Below, in pieces: positions 42,337-52,875 of a stretch of DNA of 64,000 nucleotides. The notes under the pieces are model-generated. The model made no database searches and was not told the DNA's origin. It saw only the letters and a program-made list of their open reading frames with translations. The stretch comes from Trueperaceae bacterium (lineage in GTDB: Bacteria > Deinococcota > Deinococci > Deinococcales > Trueperaceae): the NCBI GenBank assembly GCA_011389865.1, contig JAABTL010000011.1:1-64000 (forward strand), written 5' to 3'. The position numbers and the translations under genes are program-made. Every line of letters begins with the position of its first letter. Within the stretch, counting starts at the first letter, position 1.

Positions 42337-43292
42337 ACGGCGCCGTGCCGACCCTGCGCGTCGCGATGGTGGGCGCCGGCGGCTTCGCCGCCCGGCACCT
42401 GGAGGTGCTGGACCGTGAGCCGGGCGTGGAGGTCGTCGGTCACGTCTCGCGGGCACTCGCTGGGGCCGAGGCCCAGGCGCGTAGGTTCGGCGGTCGGGCC
42501 TTCGGCGACGTCGAGGAGCTGCTGGGACGCGAGCGGGTCGACGCCGCCTGGATCACCGTGCCGCCGCACGCCCACGGGGCGATCGAGCACGCGCTGATCG
42601 CGGCCGGCGTGCCGTTCTTCGTCGAGAAGCCGCTGTCGGCCGACCGCGCCACCGCCGAGGCCATCGGGCGCGCCGTGGCGGACGCCGGTCTGATCGCCGC
42701 CGCCGGCTACCACTGGCGCGCGCTCGACACGATGGCCGAGCTGCGCGCGCGGCTCGCTGCCGGCCCGCCGGTAGCCATGGTGACCGGTTCCTGGCACTCG
42801 AGCACCCCGCCGCCCTCCTGGTGGTGGACGCAGGCGCGCAGCGGCGGGCAGTTCGTCGAGCAGGCGACCCACCTCCTCGACCTCGCCCGGCACCTCCTCG
42901 GCGAGGCCGTCCTCACGCACGCCGTCGCCGACCGGCGCGAGCGACCCAGCTTCCCCGAGGCCGACGTGGCCGACGTCAGCGCCGCGACCCTGCGCTTCGA
43001 CGCGGGCGCGCTCGGCGTGTTCACCGCCACCTGCGTGCTCGGCGCCAGCGCCCGCGTCGAGCTGCAGCTCATGCGCGAGGGCGAGCTCATCACGGTCACG
43101 CAGGGGTCGGTGGTCTACGACGATGGCCGCGAGCGACGCGAGGTACGCGTGACCGGCGATCCGGTCGCGACCGAGGACCGGGCGTTCCTCGAGGCGCTGC
43201 GCAGCGGCGACCGAAGCGTCCTGGTCTGCGATTACGCGGACGCACTGCGGACCCACGCGCTGGCGCACGAGGTGGCGGCGGCGGCCAGGTGA
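42333..43292 (+). CDS. Gfo/Idh/MocA family oxidoreductase
   Basis: A 319-residue NAD(P)-dependent sugar oxidoreductase. The N-terminal Rossmann domain LRVAMVGAGGFAARHLEVLD, the signature EKP in VPFFVEKPLSADRATAEAIG (about residue 95) and AAAGYHWRALDTMAE are diagnostic. The C-terminal beta-sheet domain has GGQFVEQATHLLDLARHLL, with the catalytic-site His. Paired with the MDR gene, it could form an oxidation branch for galactose-type sugars beside the Leloir pathway (inference). Confidence 0.9.
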   Translation: MNGAVPTLRVAMVGAGGFAARHLEVLDREPGVEVVGHVSRALAGAEAQARRFGGRAFGDVEELLGRERVDAAWITVPPHAHGAIEHALIAAGVPFFVEKPLSADRATAEAIGRAVADAGLIAAAGYHWRALDTMAELRARLAAGPPVAMVTGSWHSSTPPPSWWWTQARSGGQFVEQATHLLDLARHLLGEAVLTHAVADRRERPSFPEADVADVSAATLRFDAGALGVFTATCVLGASARVELQLMREGELITVTQGSVVYDDGRERREVRVTGDPVATEDRAFLEALRSGDRSVLVCDYADALRTHALAHEVAAAAR

Positions 43293-43354
43293 GGGGATCG
43301 GCGGCGCACGCCTAGGGTGACGGAGACGGCGTCCTCTTGCTCTGCGAGGCGCAT

Positions 43355-43370
43355 TGAGTAAAACTACTCA
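43355..43370 (+). promoter_or_regulatory. Perfect palindrome abutting the AAA/DUF4143 start codon
   Basis: TGAGTA-AAAC-TACTCA ends 2 nt before the ATG at 43373 and occupies the place of a Shine-Dalgarno sequence. It could be an operator or an RNA hairpin controlling this gene. Confidence 0.6.
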
Positions 43371-43372
43371 GC

Positions 43373-44581
43373 ATGGCTCGCAAACTGCACCGACCCGCCT
43401 TCGAGCGCGCACAGGTCGCCGTCCTCACAGGCCGCCTGCAAGAACCCCGCCGCTTCATCCAGGTCGTGGCGGGTCCGCGTCAGGTCGGCAAGACGACACT
43501 GGTCACCCAGGCGCTCGCGCGGCTCGATGTTCCCCACGTCTTCGTCTCGGCCGACGAGCCCACACTCCGCGATACCGCCTGGTTGGCGGCCCAATGGGAG
43601 CGCGCGCGGGCCGAGGCCAAGCGGTCACCGGAAGGCGCGATCCTGGCGGTCGACGAGGTCCAGAAGGCGGCGCATTGGTCCGAGACCGTGAAGCGACTGT
43701 GGGACGAGGATGGCCGCCGGGGCCTGGCGCTGCACGTCGTCCTGCTCGGTTCGTCACCGCTGCTCGTGCAGCAGGGTCTGACGGAGAGCCTGGCAGGCCG
43801 CTTCGAGGTCGTGCGCGCGCCCCACTGGTCGTTGGCCGAGATGCGCGCCGCGTTCGGCTTCGACCTCGAGGCCTACCTCAGGTTCGGCGGCTACCCCGGC
43901 GCGGCGCCGCTCGTCGGCGATCCCGAACGCTGGCGGCGGTATCTCCTCGACGCGTTGATCGAGACGACGATCGCGCGCGACGTGCTGCTCATGACCCGGG
44001 TGGACAAGCCCGCCCTCCTGCGCCGCACGTTCGAGCTCGGTTGCAGGTACTCCGGCCAGATCCTGTCCTACACGAAGATGCTCGGCCAGCTCCAGGAGGC
44101 CGGCAACACCACCACCCTCGCCCACTACCTCGACTTGTTGGCGGGCGCGGGCATGCTGACCGGCCTGTCGAAGTACGCGGGGGCGGTCGTCCGCCAGCGA
44201 GGCTCCAGCCCCAAGCTCCAGGTGTTCAACACGGCGCTGATGTCCGCGATCGCCGGACGACTCGACGCCCCGCCGGAATCGGCGTTCCGCGGCCGCCTCG
44301 CCGAGTCGGCGGTCGGCGCCCATCTGGTGAACGCCGCGACCGACCACGAGCTCGAGGTCTTCTACTGGCGCGAGCGCGACCGCGAGGTCGACTTCGTCGT
44401 CAAGTCGGGGCCCGACCTGCTGGCGATCGAGGTGAAGAGCGGCGCGGCCCGGACGCACCGGCCCGGCCTGGACGCCTTCACCCGCGCCTTCCCGCGGGCG
44501 CGCCCGCTCGTCGTCGGCGGCGATGGCGTCCCGCTGGAGGCGTTCCTGGAGCGACCCGTGCGGTCGTGGCTCGTGGCGTGA
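43373..44581 (+). CDS. AAA ATPase with DUF4143 C-terminal domain
   Basis: A 402-residue protein of the AAA_14/DUF4143 class. Walker [21 protein letters not shown] (about residue 30), Walker [16 protein letters not shown], then the DUF4143 part with [19 protein letters not shown] and [14 protein letters not shown], whose D...ExK residues resemble a restriction-endonuclease-like core. These genes are scattered sporadically in bacteria and archaea, with no settled function. It splits galT-galK from the rest of the galactoside locus, has its own palindrome and no Shine-Dalgarno sequence, and is likely acquired cargo. Confidence 0.9.
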   Translation: MARKLHRPAFERAQVAVLTGRLQEPRRFIQVVAGPRQVGKTTLVTQALARLDVPHVFVSADEPTLRDTAWLAAQWERARAEAKRSPEGAILAVDEVQKAAHWSETVKRLWDEDGRRGLALHVVLLGSSPLLVQQGLTESLAGRFEVVRAPHWSLAEMRAAFGFDLEAYLRFGGYPGAAPLVGDPERWRRYLLDALIETTIARDVLLMTRVDKPALLRRTFELGCRYSGQILSYTKMLGQLQEAGNTTTLAHYLDLLAGAGMLTGLSKYAGAVVRQRGSSPKLQVFNTALMSAIAGRLDAPPESAFRGRLAESAVGAHLVNAATDHELEVFYWRERDREVDFVVKSGPDLLAIEVKSGAARTHRPGLDAFTRAFPRARPLVVGGDGVPLEAFLERPVRSWLVA

Positions 44582-44634
44582 AGCGGTCGCGCAGTGCGTA
44601 CCTCCCCCGCCAGATGCGCGATGATCGACACAAG

Positions 44635-45687
44635 ATGACCGTCTTCGATCCCAGCGACCACCCCCACCGCCGCTACGACCCCCTGCGCGACCAGTGGGTG
44701 CTCGTGTCGCCCCACCGCACCAAGCGCCCATGGCAGGGCCAGACGGAGACGCCGCCCGCCGACGAGAAGCCGCGCCACGATCCGGACTGCTACCTCTGCC
44801 CGGGCAACGCCCGCGCCGGAGGCCACCGCAACCCCGACTACGACGGCACCTTCGTGTTCACCAACGACTTCGCCGCGCTGCTGCCCGACGTGCCTCCGGC
44901 GCCCGCAGACCGCGATCCGCTCTTCCGCGTCGAGGCCGTGCCCGGCACCTGCCGCGTCATCTGCTTCTCGCCGCGCCACGACCTGACCTTCTGTCAGTTG
45001 CCCGTCGCCGACATCCGCCGCGTCGTCGACCTGTGGGCCGACCAGACCACCGAACTCGGCCGCAGCTACCGCTGGGTGCAGGTGTTCGAGAACAAGGGCC
45101 AGCTGATGGGCGCCTCGAACCCCCACCCCCACGGCCAGATCTGGGCGCTCGACGCGCTGCCGACCGAGGTGGCCCGCGAGGACGCCAGCCAGCGGCGCTG
45201 GCTCGAGCAGCACGGGGGCGTCCTGCTGCTCGATGTCGCGCGCGAGGAACTCGCGCGCGGCGAACGCGTGGTGGTGGCGAACGACCACTGGGTCGCGCTG
45301 GTTCCCTTCTGGGCGACCTGGCCGTTCGAGCTCATGCTGCTGCCGCACGCGCGCCACGTCGCCCGCCTGGCCGACCTCACGGACGCGGAGCGCGACGCCC
45401 TCGCCGACGTCGCCAAGCGCGCCTTCACGCGCCTCGACAACCTCTTCCGCACCTCGTTCGCCTACTCGTTCGGCTGGCACGGCGCCCCCTTCGCCGACGA
45501 CGCCGCCATCGACGCCTGGCAGCTCCACGCCCACGTCTACCCGCCGCTGCTGCGCTCCGCCACCGTGCGCAAGTTCATGGTCGGCTTCGAGCTGCTCGCC
45601 GAGCCGCAGCGCGACCTGACGCCGGAACAGGCGGCCGAGCGGCTGCGATCGCTCTCGGACGTCCACTACCTCGAGGCGGAACGATGA
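44635..45687 (+). CDS. galT: Galactose-1-phosphate uridylyltransferase
   Basis: A 350-residue Leloir enzyme exchanging UMP between UDP-glucose and galactose-1-phosphate. The zinc-binding [15 protein letters not shown] (CxxC, about residue 50) and the active-site [14 protein letters not shown] (HxHxQ with the uridylylated His, about 165) are clear. Late [20 protein letters not shown] gives the second metal/substrate region. The ATG at 44635 ([13 protein letters not shown]) fits the family length; an in-frame ATG at 44614 would add seven residues. It overlaps galK as ATGA. Confidence 0.95.
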   Translation: MTVFDPSDHPHRRYDPLRDQWVLVSPHRTKRPWQGQTETPPADEKPRHDPDCYLCPGNARAGGHRNPDYDGTFVFTNDFAALLPDVPPAPADRDPLFRVEAVPGTCRVICFSPRHDLTFCQLPVADIRRVVDLWADQTTELGRSYRWVQVFENKGQLMGASNPHPHGQIWALDALPTEVAREDASQRRWLEQHGGVLLLDVAREELARGERVVVANDHWVALVPFWATWPFELMLLPHARHVARLADLTDAERDALADVAKRAFTRLDNLFRTSFAYSFGWHGAPFADDAAIDAWQLHAHVYPPLLRSATVRKFMVGFELLAEPQRDLTPEQAAERLRSLSDVHYLEAER

Positions 45688-46910
45688 GCGCCGGCCGCGA
45701 CGGCGCCGCTCCGACCCGTGAGGAGCACCCGCGCGAGCGGGCGGTCGCCGCCTTCACGGCTGCATACGGCCGCTCGCCCACCCATCTCGTGCGCGCCCCG
45801 GGCCGCGTCAACCTGATCGGCGAGCACACCGACTACAACGACGGCTTCGTGCTGCCGATGGCGCTGGAGCGGGCCGCGTGGATCGCGCTCGTGCCGCGCG
45901 CCGACGGCGTGGTGCGGCTGGCGGCCGACGACCTCGACCAGCAGGGCACCTTCGCCGTGGCCACGGCCCGCTCGCGCGACGCCCGCGGCGACGCTCGCGA
46001 CCCGCAAGGCGGCTGGCTCGAGTACCCCCGGGGCGTCGCTTGGGCCCTCCAGGACATGGGTTACACGCTCACGGGGTTCGACGGCGCGCTCGCGTCCGAC
46101 GTCCCGCGGGGCGCCGGCCTCTCCTCGTCCGCCGCGGTCGAGCTGGCGGTGGCGGCGGCCTTCGCCGCCTCGAGCGGGTTCGTCTGGGACCCGCCCGCCA
46201 TCGCCCGCGCGATGCAGCGCGTCGAGAACCTGTGGGTCGGCGTCCAGAGCGGGATCATGGACCAGCTGATCGGCGCCGCCGGCGTCGCGGGTCACGCGCT
46301 GCTGATCGACTGCCGCGACCTCAGCCTGCGCCCCGTGCCGCTGCCGGACGGCGTCGCCGTGGTGGTGCTCGACACCGATACCCGCCGCACCCTCGTGGGC
46401 AGCGCCTACGACGATCGGCGGGCCGCCTGCACGCGGGTGGCGCGCGAGCTCGGCGTGGACGCGCTGCGCGACGCCGACGCGGGCGACCTGGCGGCGGCCA
46501 CCGAGCGGCTCGACGCGGTCGACCTGCGACGCGCCCGGCACGTCATCGGCGAGAACGCCCGCACGCTCGAGGCGGCCGACGCGCTCGCCGCCGGCGACGT
46601 GGCGCGCCTCGGCAGGCTGATGGACGTGAGCCACGAGAGCCTACGCGACGACTACGAGGTGTCGTCGCCCGCGCTCGACGCGATCGTCACCGCCGCGCGG
46701 GCCGCGCCCGGCTGCCTCGGTTCGCGCATGACCGGCGCGGGCTTCGGCGGCTGCGCCGTGGCGCTCGTGGGACGCGACGACGTCGAGGCCTTCGTGGCGA
46801 CGACCGCCGACGCCTACCGCGCGGCGACCGGTCACGAGGCCCGCGCCTACGTCAGCGCCGCGGCCGGCGGCGCGGGCCAGGAGCCGCTGGACGACGCGGA
46901 GAACGCCTAG
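45684..46910 (+). CDS. galK: Galactokinase
   Basis: A 408-residue GHMP kinase phosphorylating galactose. Galactokinase signature [20 protein letters not shown] (about residue 38), ATP loop [20 protein letters not shown] (about 135), and motif 3 [18 protein letters not shown] near the C-terminus. Translation is coupled to galT. Its TAG overlaps the stop codon of the opposing PAF-acetylhydrolase-like gene by 4 bp. No galE or galM is in the window. Confidence 0.96.
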   Translation: MSAGRDGAAPTREEHPRERAVAAFTAAYGRSPTHLVRAPGRVNLIGEHTDYNDGFVLPMALERAAWIALVPRADGVVRLAADDLDQQGTFAVATARSRDARGDARDPQGGWLEYPRGVAWALQDMGYTLTGFDGALASDVPRGAGLSSSAAVELAVAAAFAASSGFVWDPPAIARAMQRVENLWVGVQSGIMDQLIGAAGVAGHALLIDCRDLSLRPVPLPDGVAVVVLDTDTRRTLVGSAYDDRRAACTRVARELGVDALRDADAGDLAAATERLDAVDLRRARHVIGENARTLEAADALAAGDVARLGRLMDVSHESLRDDYEVSSPALDAIVTAARAAPGCLGSRMTGAGFGGCAVALVGRDDVEAFVATTADAYRAATGHEARAYVSAAAGGAGQEPLDDAENA

Positions 46911-48367
46911 GGCACCGAGGTCGCGACCCGCAACGGCGGCGCGACGACCGCCGCCACCTCGTCGATCGCTTCTGCCGCGTCGTTCGTGATCGCCGCCACC
47001 AGCGAGCGCCCCACCGCCCGCACCGCCGCCATCGCCGCTTCCTTGTCGACCGGCCCGACGCTGTGGCCGATGCGCTGCGCCAGCCAACTCGACACCAGGT
47101 GCATGGTGTCGTTGAGGTCGTGGTGGCCGCCCTCCTCGAGGACGAGGGCCAGCACCGGCGCCGCCGAGGCGTCCGCGAAGCGCGCGAAGCGGTCGCCGTT
47201 GGTGGGCGCGAAGTAGCCGAGCGCCGGATCCGAGTCGACGACGACGAGTGGCCGCTCGCTGCCCGACTCCAGGCGTGCCGGGTCGACCGGTCCCCACCAC
47301 GGATCGAGTGCCAACACCGCGACGCAGCCGTCCCAGGCGTGGCACACGTCGACCGCGACCCCGCCGCCGGTCGAGTGGCCGATCGCGACGACGCGCTCGA
47401 GGTCGACGGCACTCACGAACGGGGCGAGATCGCTCACCGGCGCCAGGTCCCGCAGGACGCGGAGGAGGGTGAGCGTGTCGGCCGTCCAGCGCGACCCCAG
47501 GGCCGCGACCGCGTCGGCGTACCCCGGCACGTCGGCTGCAGGCAGGCCGACGTACGGCAACGTCGTCCCGTCGGGCAGGCTCGTCCCGAGCGCATCGCCC
47601 GGGTGGTCGATGGCGGCCACCACCGCGCCATGGCTCGCCAACTCCTCGACGAGGAAGGTGTTCTGCTGGCGGAATCCGCCCAGTCCGTGGTCGAAGGTGA
47701 CCAGCGGCCAGCCGGACGCCTCGGGCGCGGGCGCCGGCTCGGCCGACCAGGTCGCATGGGTGCGGACCAGCGCGAGGTGGCCGGCCGCGAACGCCGGCAA
47801 GCCACCGCTGGAGGCCACGGCCGGCAGCACGGCGTCGGCACGATCGATCCATGGCGCGTCGGCGGGCGGCGGCGGGTCGGCCGCGACCGGGTACCACAGG
47901 CGCGCCATGCTGCGTCGCCCCGTCTCGACCGTGCCGTCCACCAGGACCGCGTCCGGCAACGCCAGCACGAACGACACGCTCCCCACCGCCCACGGCCCCG
48001 TGGGGGCCGGGAGGACCGGCACCGGCAGCAGCATGGGAACGGCCGCCGTCGGCAGCCACAGCAGGGTCCACAGCAGCGCCCGACCCCAGGGGCGGGGCCG
48101 CCGCCTGCGCCGGTTGGCGCCCCGCCGGCCCAGAACCGCCTTCGCGTGGGGCCGCTCCCAAGGCAACACCAGCACAACCACCACGGCCGCGAGGTAGGTC
48201 GGTCCCAGCGACCAACGCGGCCCCTCCAACGCGAGGTGCGCGATCCACGCGCCGCCGGCGGCGACCGCGAACACGCTCCGCCACGCCGCGCCCGCCTCCC
48301 CTCGGACGAGCATGCTGATGATGCGACCGGCCACCGCCGCGACCAGCAGCCACTCGAGGGGCCTCAC
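46907..48367 (-). CDS. Membrane-anchored alpha/beta hydrolase, PAF-acetylhydrolase-like
   Basis: A 486-residue protein. The first about 130 residues hold several hydrophobic helices (EWLLVAAVAGRIISMLV, SVFAVAAGGAWIAHLALEG, YLAAVVVVLVLPW, ALLWTLLWLPTAAVPMLL). The rest is an isoform-II PAF-acetylhydrolase-like alpha/beta hydrolase with PLVTFDHGLGGFRQQNTFLV, the nucleophile GHSTGGGVAVDVC, an acid near VVVDSDPAL and a histidine in EEGGHHDLNDTMH. It may hydrolyse phospholipids or short esters outside the membrane. The GTG at 48367 overlaps the CoA-transferase stop (GTGA), so the two are coupled. Confidence 0.85.
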   Translation of the reverse strand: MRPLEWLLVAAVAGRIISMLVRGEAGAAWRSVFAVAAGGAWIAHLALEGPRWSLGPTYLAAVVVVLVLPWERPHAKAVLGRRGANRRRRRPRPWGRALLWTLLWLPTAAVPMLLPVPVLPAPTGPWAVGSVSFVLALPDAVLVDGTVETGRRSMARLWYPVAADPPPPADAPWIDRADAVLPAVASSGGLPAFAAGHLALVRTHATWSAEPAPAPEASGWPLVTFDHGLGGFRQQNTFLVEELASHGAVVAAIDHPGDALGTSLPDGTTLPYVGLPAADVPGYADAVAALGSRWTADTLTLLRVLRDLAPVSDLAPFVSAVDLERVVAIGHSTGGGVAVDVCHAWDGCVAVLALDPWWGPVDPARLESGSERPLVVVDSDPALGYFAPTNGDRFARFADASAAPVLALVLEEGGHHDLNDTMHLVSSWLAQRIGHSVGPVDKEAAMAAVRAVGRSLVAAITNDAAEAIDEVAAVVAPPLRVATSVP

Positions 48368-49710
48368 CCGCTGCGACCCCCGGCCCCGTCGGCGCCGCCC
48401 AGCCGGAGCACCCCCGCCTCCGCGAGCGTGGCGATCTCCTCGTCGCTCACGCCCAGCGCCTCGCGCAGCACCTCGGCCGTGTGCTCGCCCAGCAGCGGCG
48501 ACGGGCCCGGCGGCAGCGCCGCGGCCCCGAACGGGCTCGCCAGCGTCGGGATCGGGCCGGCGACCGGGTCGTCGACCGTCGCCACCATGCCCCGCGCGAC
48601 CACCTGCGGATCGGCCAGTGCCTCGGGCAGCGTCAGCACCGGTGTCGCGGGCACCCCCGCCGCCACCAGGCGCTCGACCCAAACGGCCCGGTCCGCCGTT
48701 GCGAAACGGTCCGCCAGCGCCCCCACCAAGTCCTCGCGATGACGCAGGCGGGCTGCGTTGGTGGCGAAGCGCTCGTCGTCGGCCCAGCCCGGCTCGCCCA
48801 CCACCGCGGCGACGCGGGCGAACTGCGTGTCGTTGCCGCAGGCGAGCACGAACGGCGCGTCGGCCGCCTCGAACGCCTGGTACGGCACGATGTGCGGGTG
48901 TGCGCTGCCCAGCCGCGCGGGCGCGGCGCCCGTCAGCAACGTCGCCTGCGCCTGGTTCACCAGGCTCGCGAGCGCCACGTCGAGCAGCGAAAGGTCGAGG
49001 TGCCGGCCGAGGCCCCCGGCGTCGCGCGCCCGCAGCGCGGCCAGCACGCCGACCGCCGCATGCAACCCGGTCAGTACATCGATCCACGCGACCGCCAGCT
49101 TGACGGGCGGACCGTCCGGCTCCCCGGTGGCCGCCATCAGACCCGAGATCGCCTGCAGCGCGGCGTCGTACCCGGGCTCGCGCGACCGCGGGCCGGTCTG
49201 GCCGAAGCCGGTGATCGAGCAGGTCACCAACCGCGGCTCAGCCGCGCGCAGCGTCCCGCTGTCGAGCCCGTAGCGCGCCAGGTCGCCGGCCTTGAAGTTG
49301 TCGATCACGACGTCGGCCCGCAGCGCCAGCCGGCGCACCAGGTCCGCGCCCCGCGGATCCTTCAGGTTCACGCAGATGCTGCGCTTGTGGCGGTTGGTGC
49401 TGAGGAAATAGGCCGATCGGGGCTCACGCCCCGATCGGCTTGGCAGATCGGCAGAGCCGATCTGCACGGCGCACGCGGACACGACCTCACGGCTCGTTCT
49501 GCTTGGCAGATCGGCAGAGCCGATCTGCTTGGTGAATCGGGGCGCTCGCCCCGATTCACACGCGAAGGGGGGTCCCCACCCGCGCGTGTCGTCGCCGCGG
49601 GGCGGTTCGATCTTCCACACCGTCGCGCCGAGGTCGGCCAGCACCTGGGTGGCGTAGGGACCGGCCAGGACGCGCGAGAGGTCGAGCACGACGACGCCGG
49701 AGAGGTCCAC
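48364..49710 (-). CDS. CaiB/BaiF (family III) CoA-transferase with in-frame insertion
   Basis: A 448-residue class III CoA-transferase. The N-terminus VVVLDLSRVLAGPYATQVLADLG and KIEPPRGDDTRGWGPPF, the conserved catalytic-Asp region (GYDAALQAISGLMAATGEPD), SLLDVALASLVNQAQ and HPHIVPYQAFEAADAPFVL are all typical. Between GWGPPF and SAYFLSTNRHKRS about 45 extra residues appear (CESGRAPRFTKQIGSADLP and similar). They are encoded by a four-hairpin repeat element (49412-49559) that keeps the frame. The GTG start follows a TAGACT leaderless box. Donor and acceptor acids are unknown. Confidence 0.9.
   Translation of the reverse strand: MDLSGVVVLDLSRVLAGPYATQVLADLGATVWKIEPPRGDDTRGWGPPFACESGRAPRFTKQIGSADLPSRTSREVVSACAVQIGSADLPSRSGREPRSAYFLSTNRHKRSICVNLKDPRGADLVRRLALRADVVIDNFKAGDLARYGLDSGTLRAAEPRLVTCSITGFGQTGPRSREPGYDAALQAISGLMAATGEPDGPPVKLAVAWIDVLTGLHAAVGVLAALRARDAGGLGRHLDLSLLDVALASLVNQAQATLLTGAAPARLGSAHPHIVPYQAFEAADAPFVLACGNDTQFARVAAVVGEPGWADDERFATNAARLRHREDLVGALADRFATADRAVWVERLVAAGVPATPVLTLPEALADPQVVARGMVATVDDPVAGPIPTLASPFGAAALPPGPSPLLGEHTAEVLREALGVSDEEIATLAEAGVLRLGGADGAGGRSG
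49412..49559. repeat. Four-hairpin palindromic element inserted in frame in the CoA-transferase gene
   Basis: Four perfect dyads in 148 bp: P1 GCCGATCGGGGC-TCAC (12-4-12, 49412-49439), P2 GCAGATCGGC-AGA (10-3-10, 49443-49465), an exact second copy P3 (49506-49528) and P4 GTGAATCGGGGC-GCTC (12-4-12, 49532-49559). P1-ttg-P2 and P3-ttg-P4 flank a 40-bp spacer. A 28-bp exact repeat covers P2 and P3. Confidence 0.93.
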
Positions 49711-49715
49711 GCCGG

Positions 49716-49721
49716 AGTCTA
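49716..49721 (-). promoter_or_regulatory. TANNNT box, leaderless start (CoA-transferase gene)
   Basis: On the minus strand TAGACT is 5 nt before the GTG at 49710. Confidence 0.55.
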
Positions 49722-49796
49722 CCGCGCACCTGGCGGACGCCGCCGGGCCGCTCAGGTCAGGCCGCCCGGTGCCTTCGCGGCGACGGCAACGGGCGT

Positions 49797-49835
49797 CGCG
49801 TGCGGTCGGCTGGAGCGAGTGGCCCGACGCACGCG
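49797..49835 (-). terminator. Hairpin downstream of the glycerophosphodiesterase gene
   Basis: CGCGTGCG-G-TCGG (49797-49809) pairs with CCGA-CGCACGCG (49824-49835) with one bulged base. It lies 32 bp past the stop at 49867. No T-run. Confidence 0.5.
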
Positions 49836-49866
49836 AGCGACAGCGCGCCGCAATCGGCGCTCCGGT

Positions 49867-50775
49867 TCAGCGCCCCAACAGGGCGAGTGCCAGGTCGGGC
49901 CGGTCCGTGATGATCCCGCCCACGCCCAGGTCGAGCAGCCGGCGCATCTCGGCCTCGTCGTTGATCGTCCACACGTCGAGGCGAACGTTGCGCTCGCGCA
50001 GGCCGCGCACCATCCTGGGCGTGACGATCTCGACCCTGCCCTGCCGCACGGGCACCTGGAACGCGTCCGCCGCCGGCAGCGTCCAGCGGCCTACGAACAG
50101 CAGGTTGAAGGTGTAGAAGTCGCGCACCTCGCCCGGTCCGGCCGAGGTGGCGACCTCCGGGCACGCCTGCCGGAAGGCCGAGAGGTTGGCGTCGTGGAAG
50201 GACGCCACCATCACCGAGTCGACCCGATCGGCCGCGCGGATGACCTCGCAGGTCAACTCGGGAACGCGCGGGTCGAGCGCCTTCATGTCGAGGTTGACGC
50301 CGACCGTCGGGAAGGCCTCGAGCACCTCGGCGAGGGTTGGGATGGCGTGGCCCTCCCCGCGGTGGGGGAAGACGTCGGCGGGACCGCCCGGCGGGCGCCA
50401 GCGGTAGGCGGCGTCCAGCGCGCGGAGCTCGTCGAGGGTCTTCTCCGCCACGGCGCCCGTTCCGTCCGTGGTGCGGTCGACGGTGTCGTCGTGGATCACC
50501 ACCACCACGCCGTCGGCGGTGACCTGGGTGTCGAGCTCCAGGACGTCGACGCCCAGCGCGACGGCGCCCTCGAACGCGCGCATGGTGTTGCCGGGCCACA
50601 GGTGGTCGCCGCCCTGGTGGGCGTGGACGTGGACCCGGTCGGCGAGGAAATCGGTGTAGTAGGGGCGCGCCTCGCGCTGCTCGCCGAGGGCGGCACCGGT
50701 CAGGTAGACGACGGCGAGGAGGACGACGAGCGCACCGAGCACCCGCGCCAGGCGATCGGTGAAAGGCCTAGGCAT
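49867..50775 (-). CDS. Glycerophosphodiester phosphodiesterase
   Basis: A 302-residue UgpQ/GlpQ-type TIM-barrel enzyme releasing glycerol-3-phosphate from phospholipid head groups. An N-terminal hydrophobic segment (VLGALVVLLAVVYLTGAALG, about 11-30) anchors or exports it. Catalytic motifs: VHAHQGGDHLWPGNT (first His), LELDTQVTADGVVVVIHDDT (Glu-Asp metal site and second His) and C-terminal VWTINDEAEMRRLLDLGVGG. It starts from an ATG behind a TAACAT leaderless box. Confidence 0.93.
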   Translation of the reverse strand: MPRPFTDRLARVLGALVVLLAVVYLTGAALGEQREARPYYTDFLADRVHVHAHQGGDHLWPGNTMRAFEGAVALGVDVLELDTQVTADGVVVVIHDDTVDRTTDGTGAVAEKTLDELRALDAAYRWRPPGGPADVFPHRGEGHAIPTLAEVLEAFPTVGVNLDMKALDPRVPELTCEVIRAADRVDSVMVASFHDANLSAFRQACPEVATSAGPGEVRDFYTFNLLFVGRWTLPAADAFQVPVRQGRVEIVTPRMVRGLRERNVRLDVWTINDEAEMRRLLDLGVGGIITDRPDLALALLGR

Positions 50776-50781
50776 GGGCGC

Positions 50782-50787
50782 ATGTTA
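50782..50787 (-). promoter_or_regulatory. TANNNT box, leaderless start (glycerophosphodiesterase gene)
   Basis: On the minus strand TAACAT is 6 nt before the ATG at 50775. Confidence 0.55.
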
Positions 50788-50829
50788 CGCAGCGACGAGC
50801 GCTTCGGCCAGCCCAGACGAACGGGTCCG

Positions 50830-50900
50830 CCCGGTTCCTGGCGGGCACCCGAGTTCGGGCGGGCGCCCGGTTCCTGGCGGGCGCCCGAGTTCGGGCGGGC
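50830..50900. repeat. 36-bp tandem repeat with palindromes, between GDPD and rpoD genes
   Basis: Two 36-bp units (50830 and 50866), each with CCCGAGTTCGGG at its centre and a CCCGGTTCCTGGCGGG segment; GCCCGA-GT-TCGGGC is perfect in the second. The units differ at only two positions. Non-coding. Confidence 0.85.
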
Positions 50901-50906
50901 ACTCGG

Positions 50907-50940
50907 ACGAACGCCGCGCCCACCCTGGCGCGGCGTTCGT
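50907..50940 (-). terminator. Terminator hairpin downstream of rpoD
   Basis: Perfect 14-bp arms (50907-50920 and 50927-50940) with a 6-nt loop, 18 bp past the rpoD stop. No T-run. Confidence 0.7.
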
Positions 50941-50958
50941 CGCGCATGCGTCGCGCGT

Positions 50959-52650
<1,692 letters not shown>

Positions 52651-52719
52651 CTTGCCTCCTCGGGATGTCGACCGGATCAGGGTTCGCCGGCCGCGTGCGT
52701 GGCGCGGCATGCGACGAAA

Positions 52720-52742
52720 GCCGGGCCAGCGGGTGGCCCGGC
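52720..52742 (-). terminator. Rho-independent terminator downstream of gnd
   Basis: On the minus strand GCCGGGCCA, 5-nt loop, TGGCCCGGC, then TTTCGT. It separates gnd from rpoD. Confidence 0.7.
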
Positions 52743-52834
52743 GAATGGACCAGAGAATCTACCACGCCGGGCGCCCAGGCGTGGCCTCCGATGAACGGTC
52801 CCCTCGTGTCGTGCGGTCAGCGGGTGCGGCGGGT

Positions 52835-52864
52835 GCAGAGCCCGCGGGCGCAGAGCCCGCGGGC
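52835..52864. repeat. 15-bp tandem repeat downstream of gnd
   Basis: Two exact copies of GCAGAGCCCGCGGGC, each with the perfect palindrome GCCCGCGGGC, 12 bp past the gnd stop. Confidence 0.8.
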
Positions 52865-52875
52865 GGCGCCCTTCG

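Noticed and set aside
49412-49559. Insertion sequence or transposon remnant
   Set aside because: There is no transposase fragment, and I could not identify a target-site duplication. The element is only stem-loops, so I list it as a palindromic repeat.
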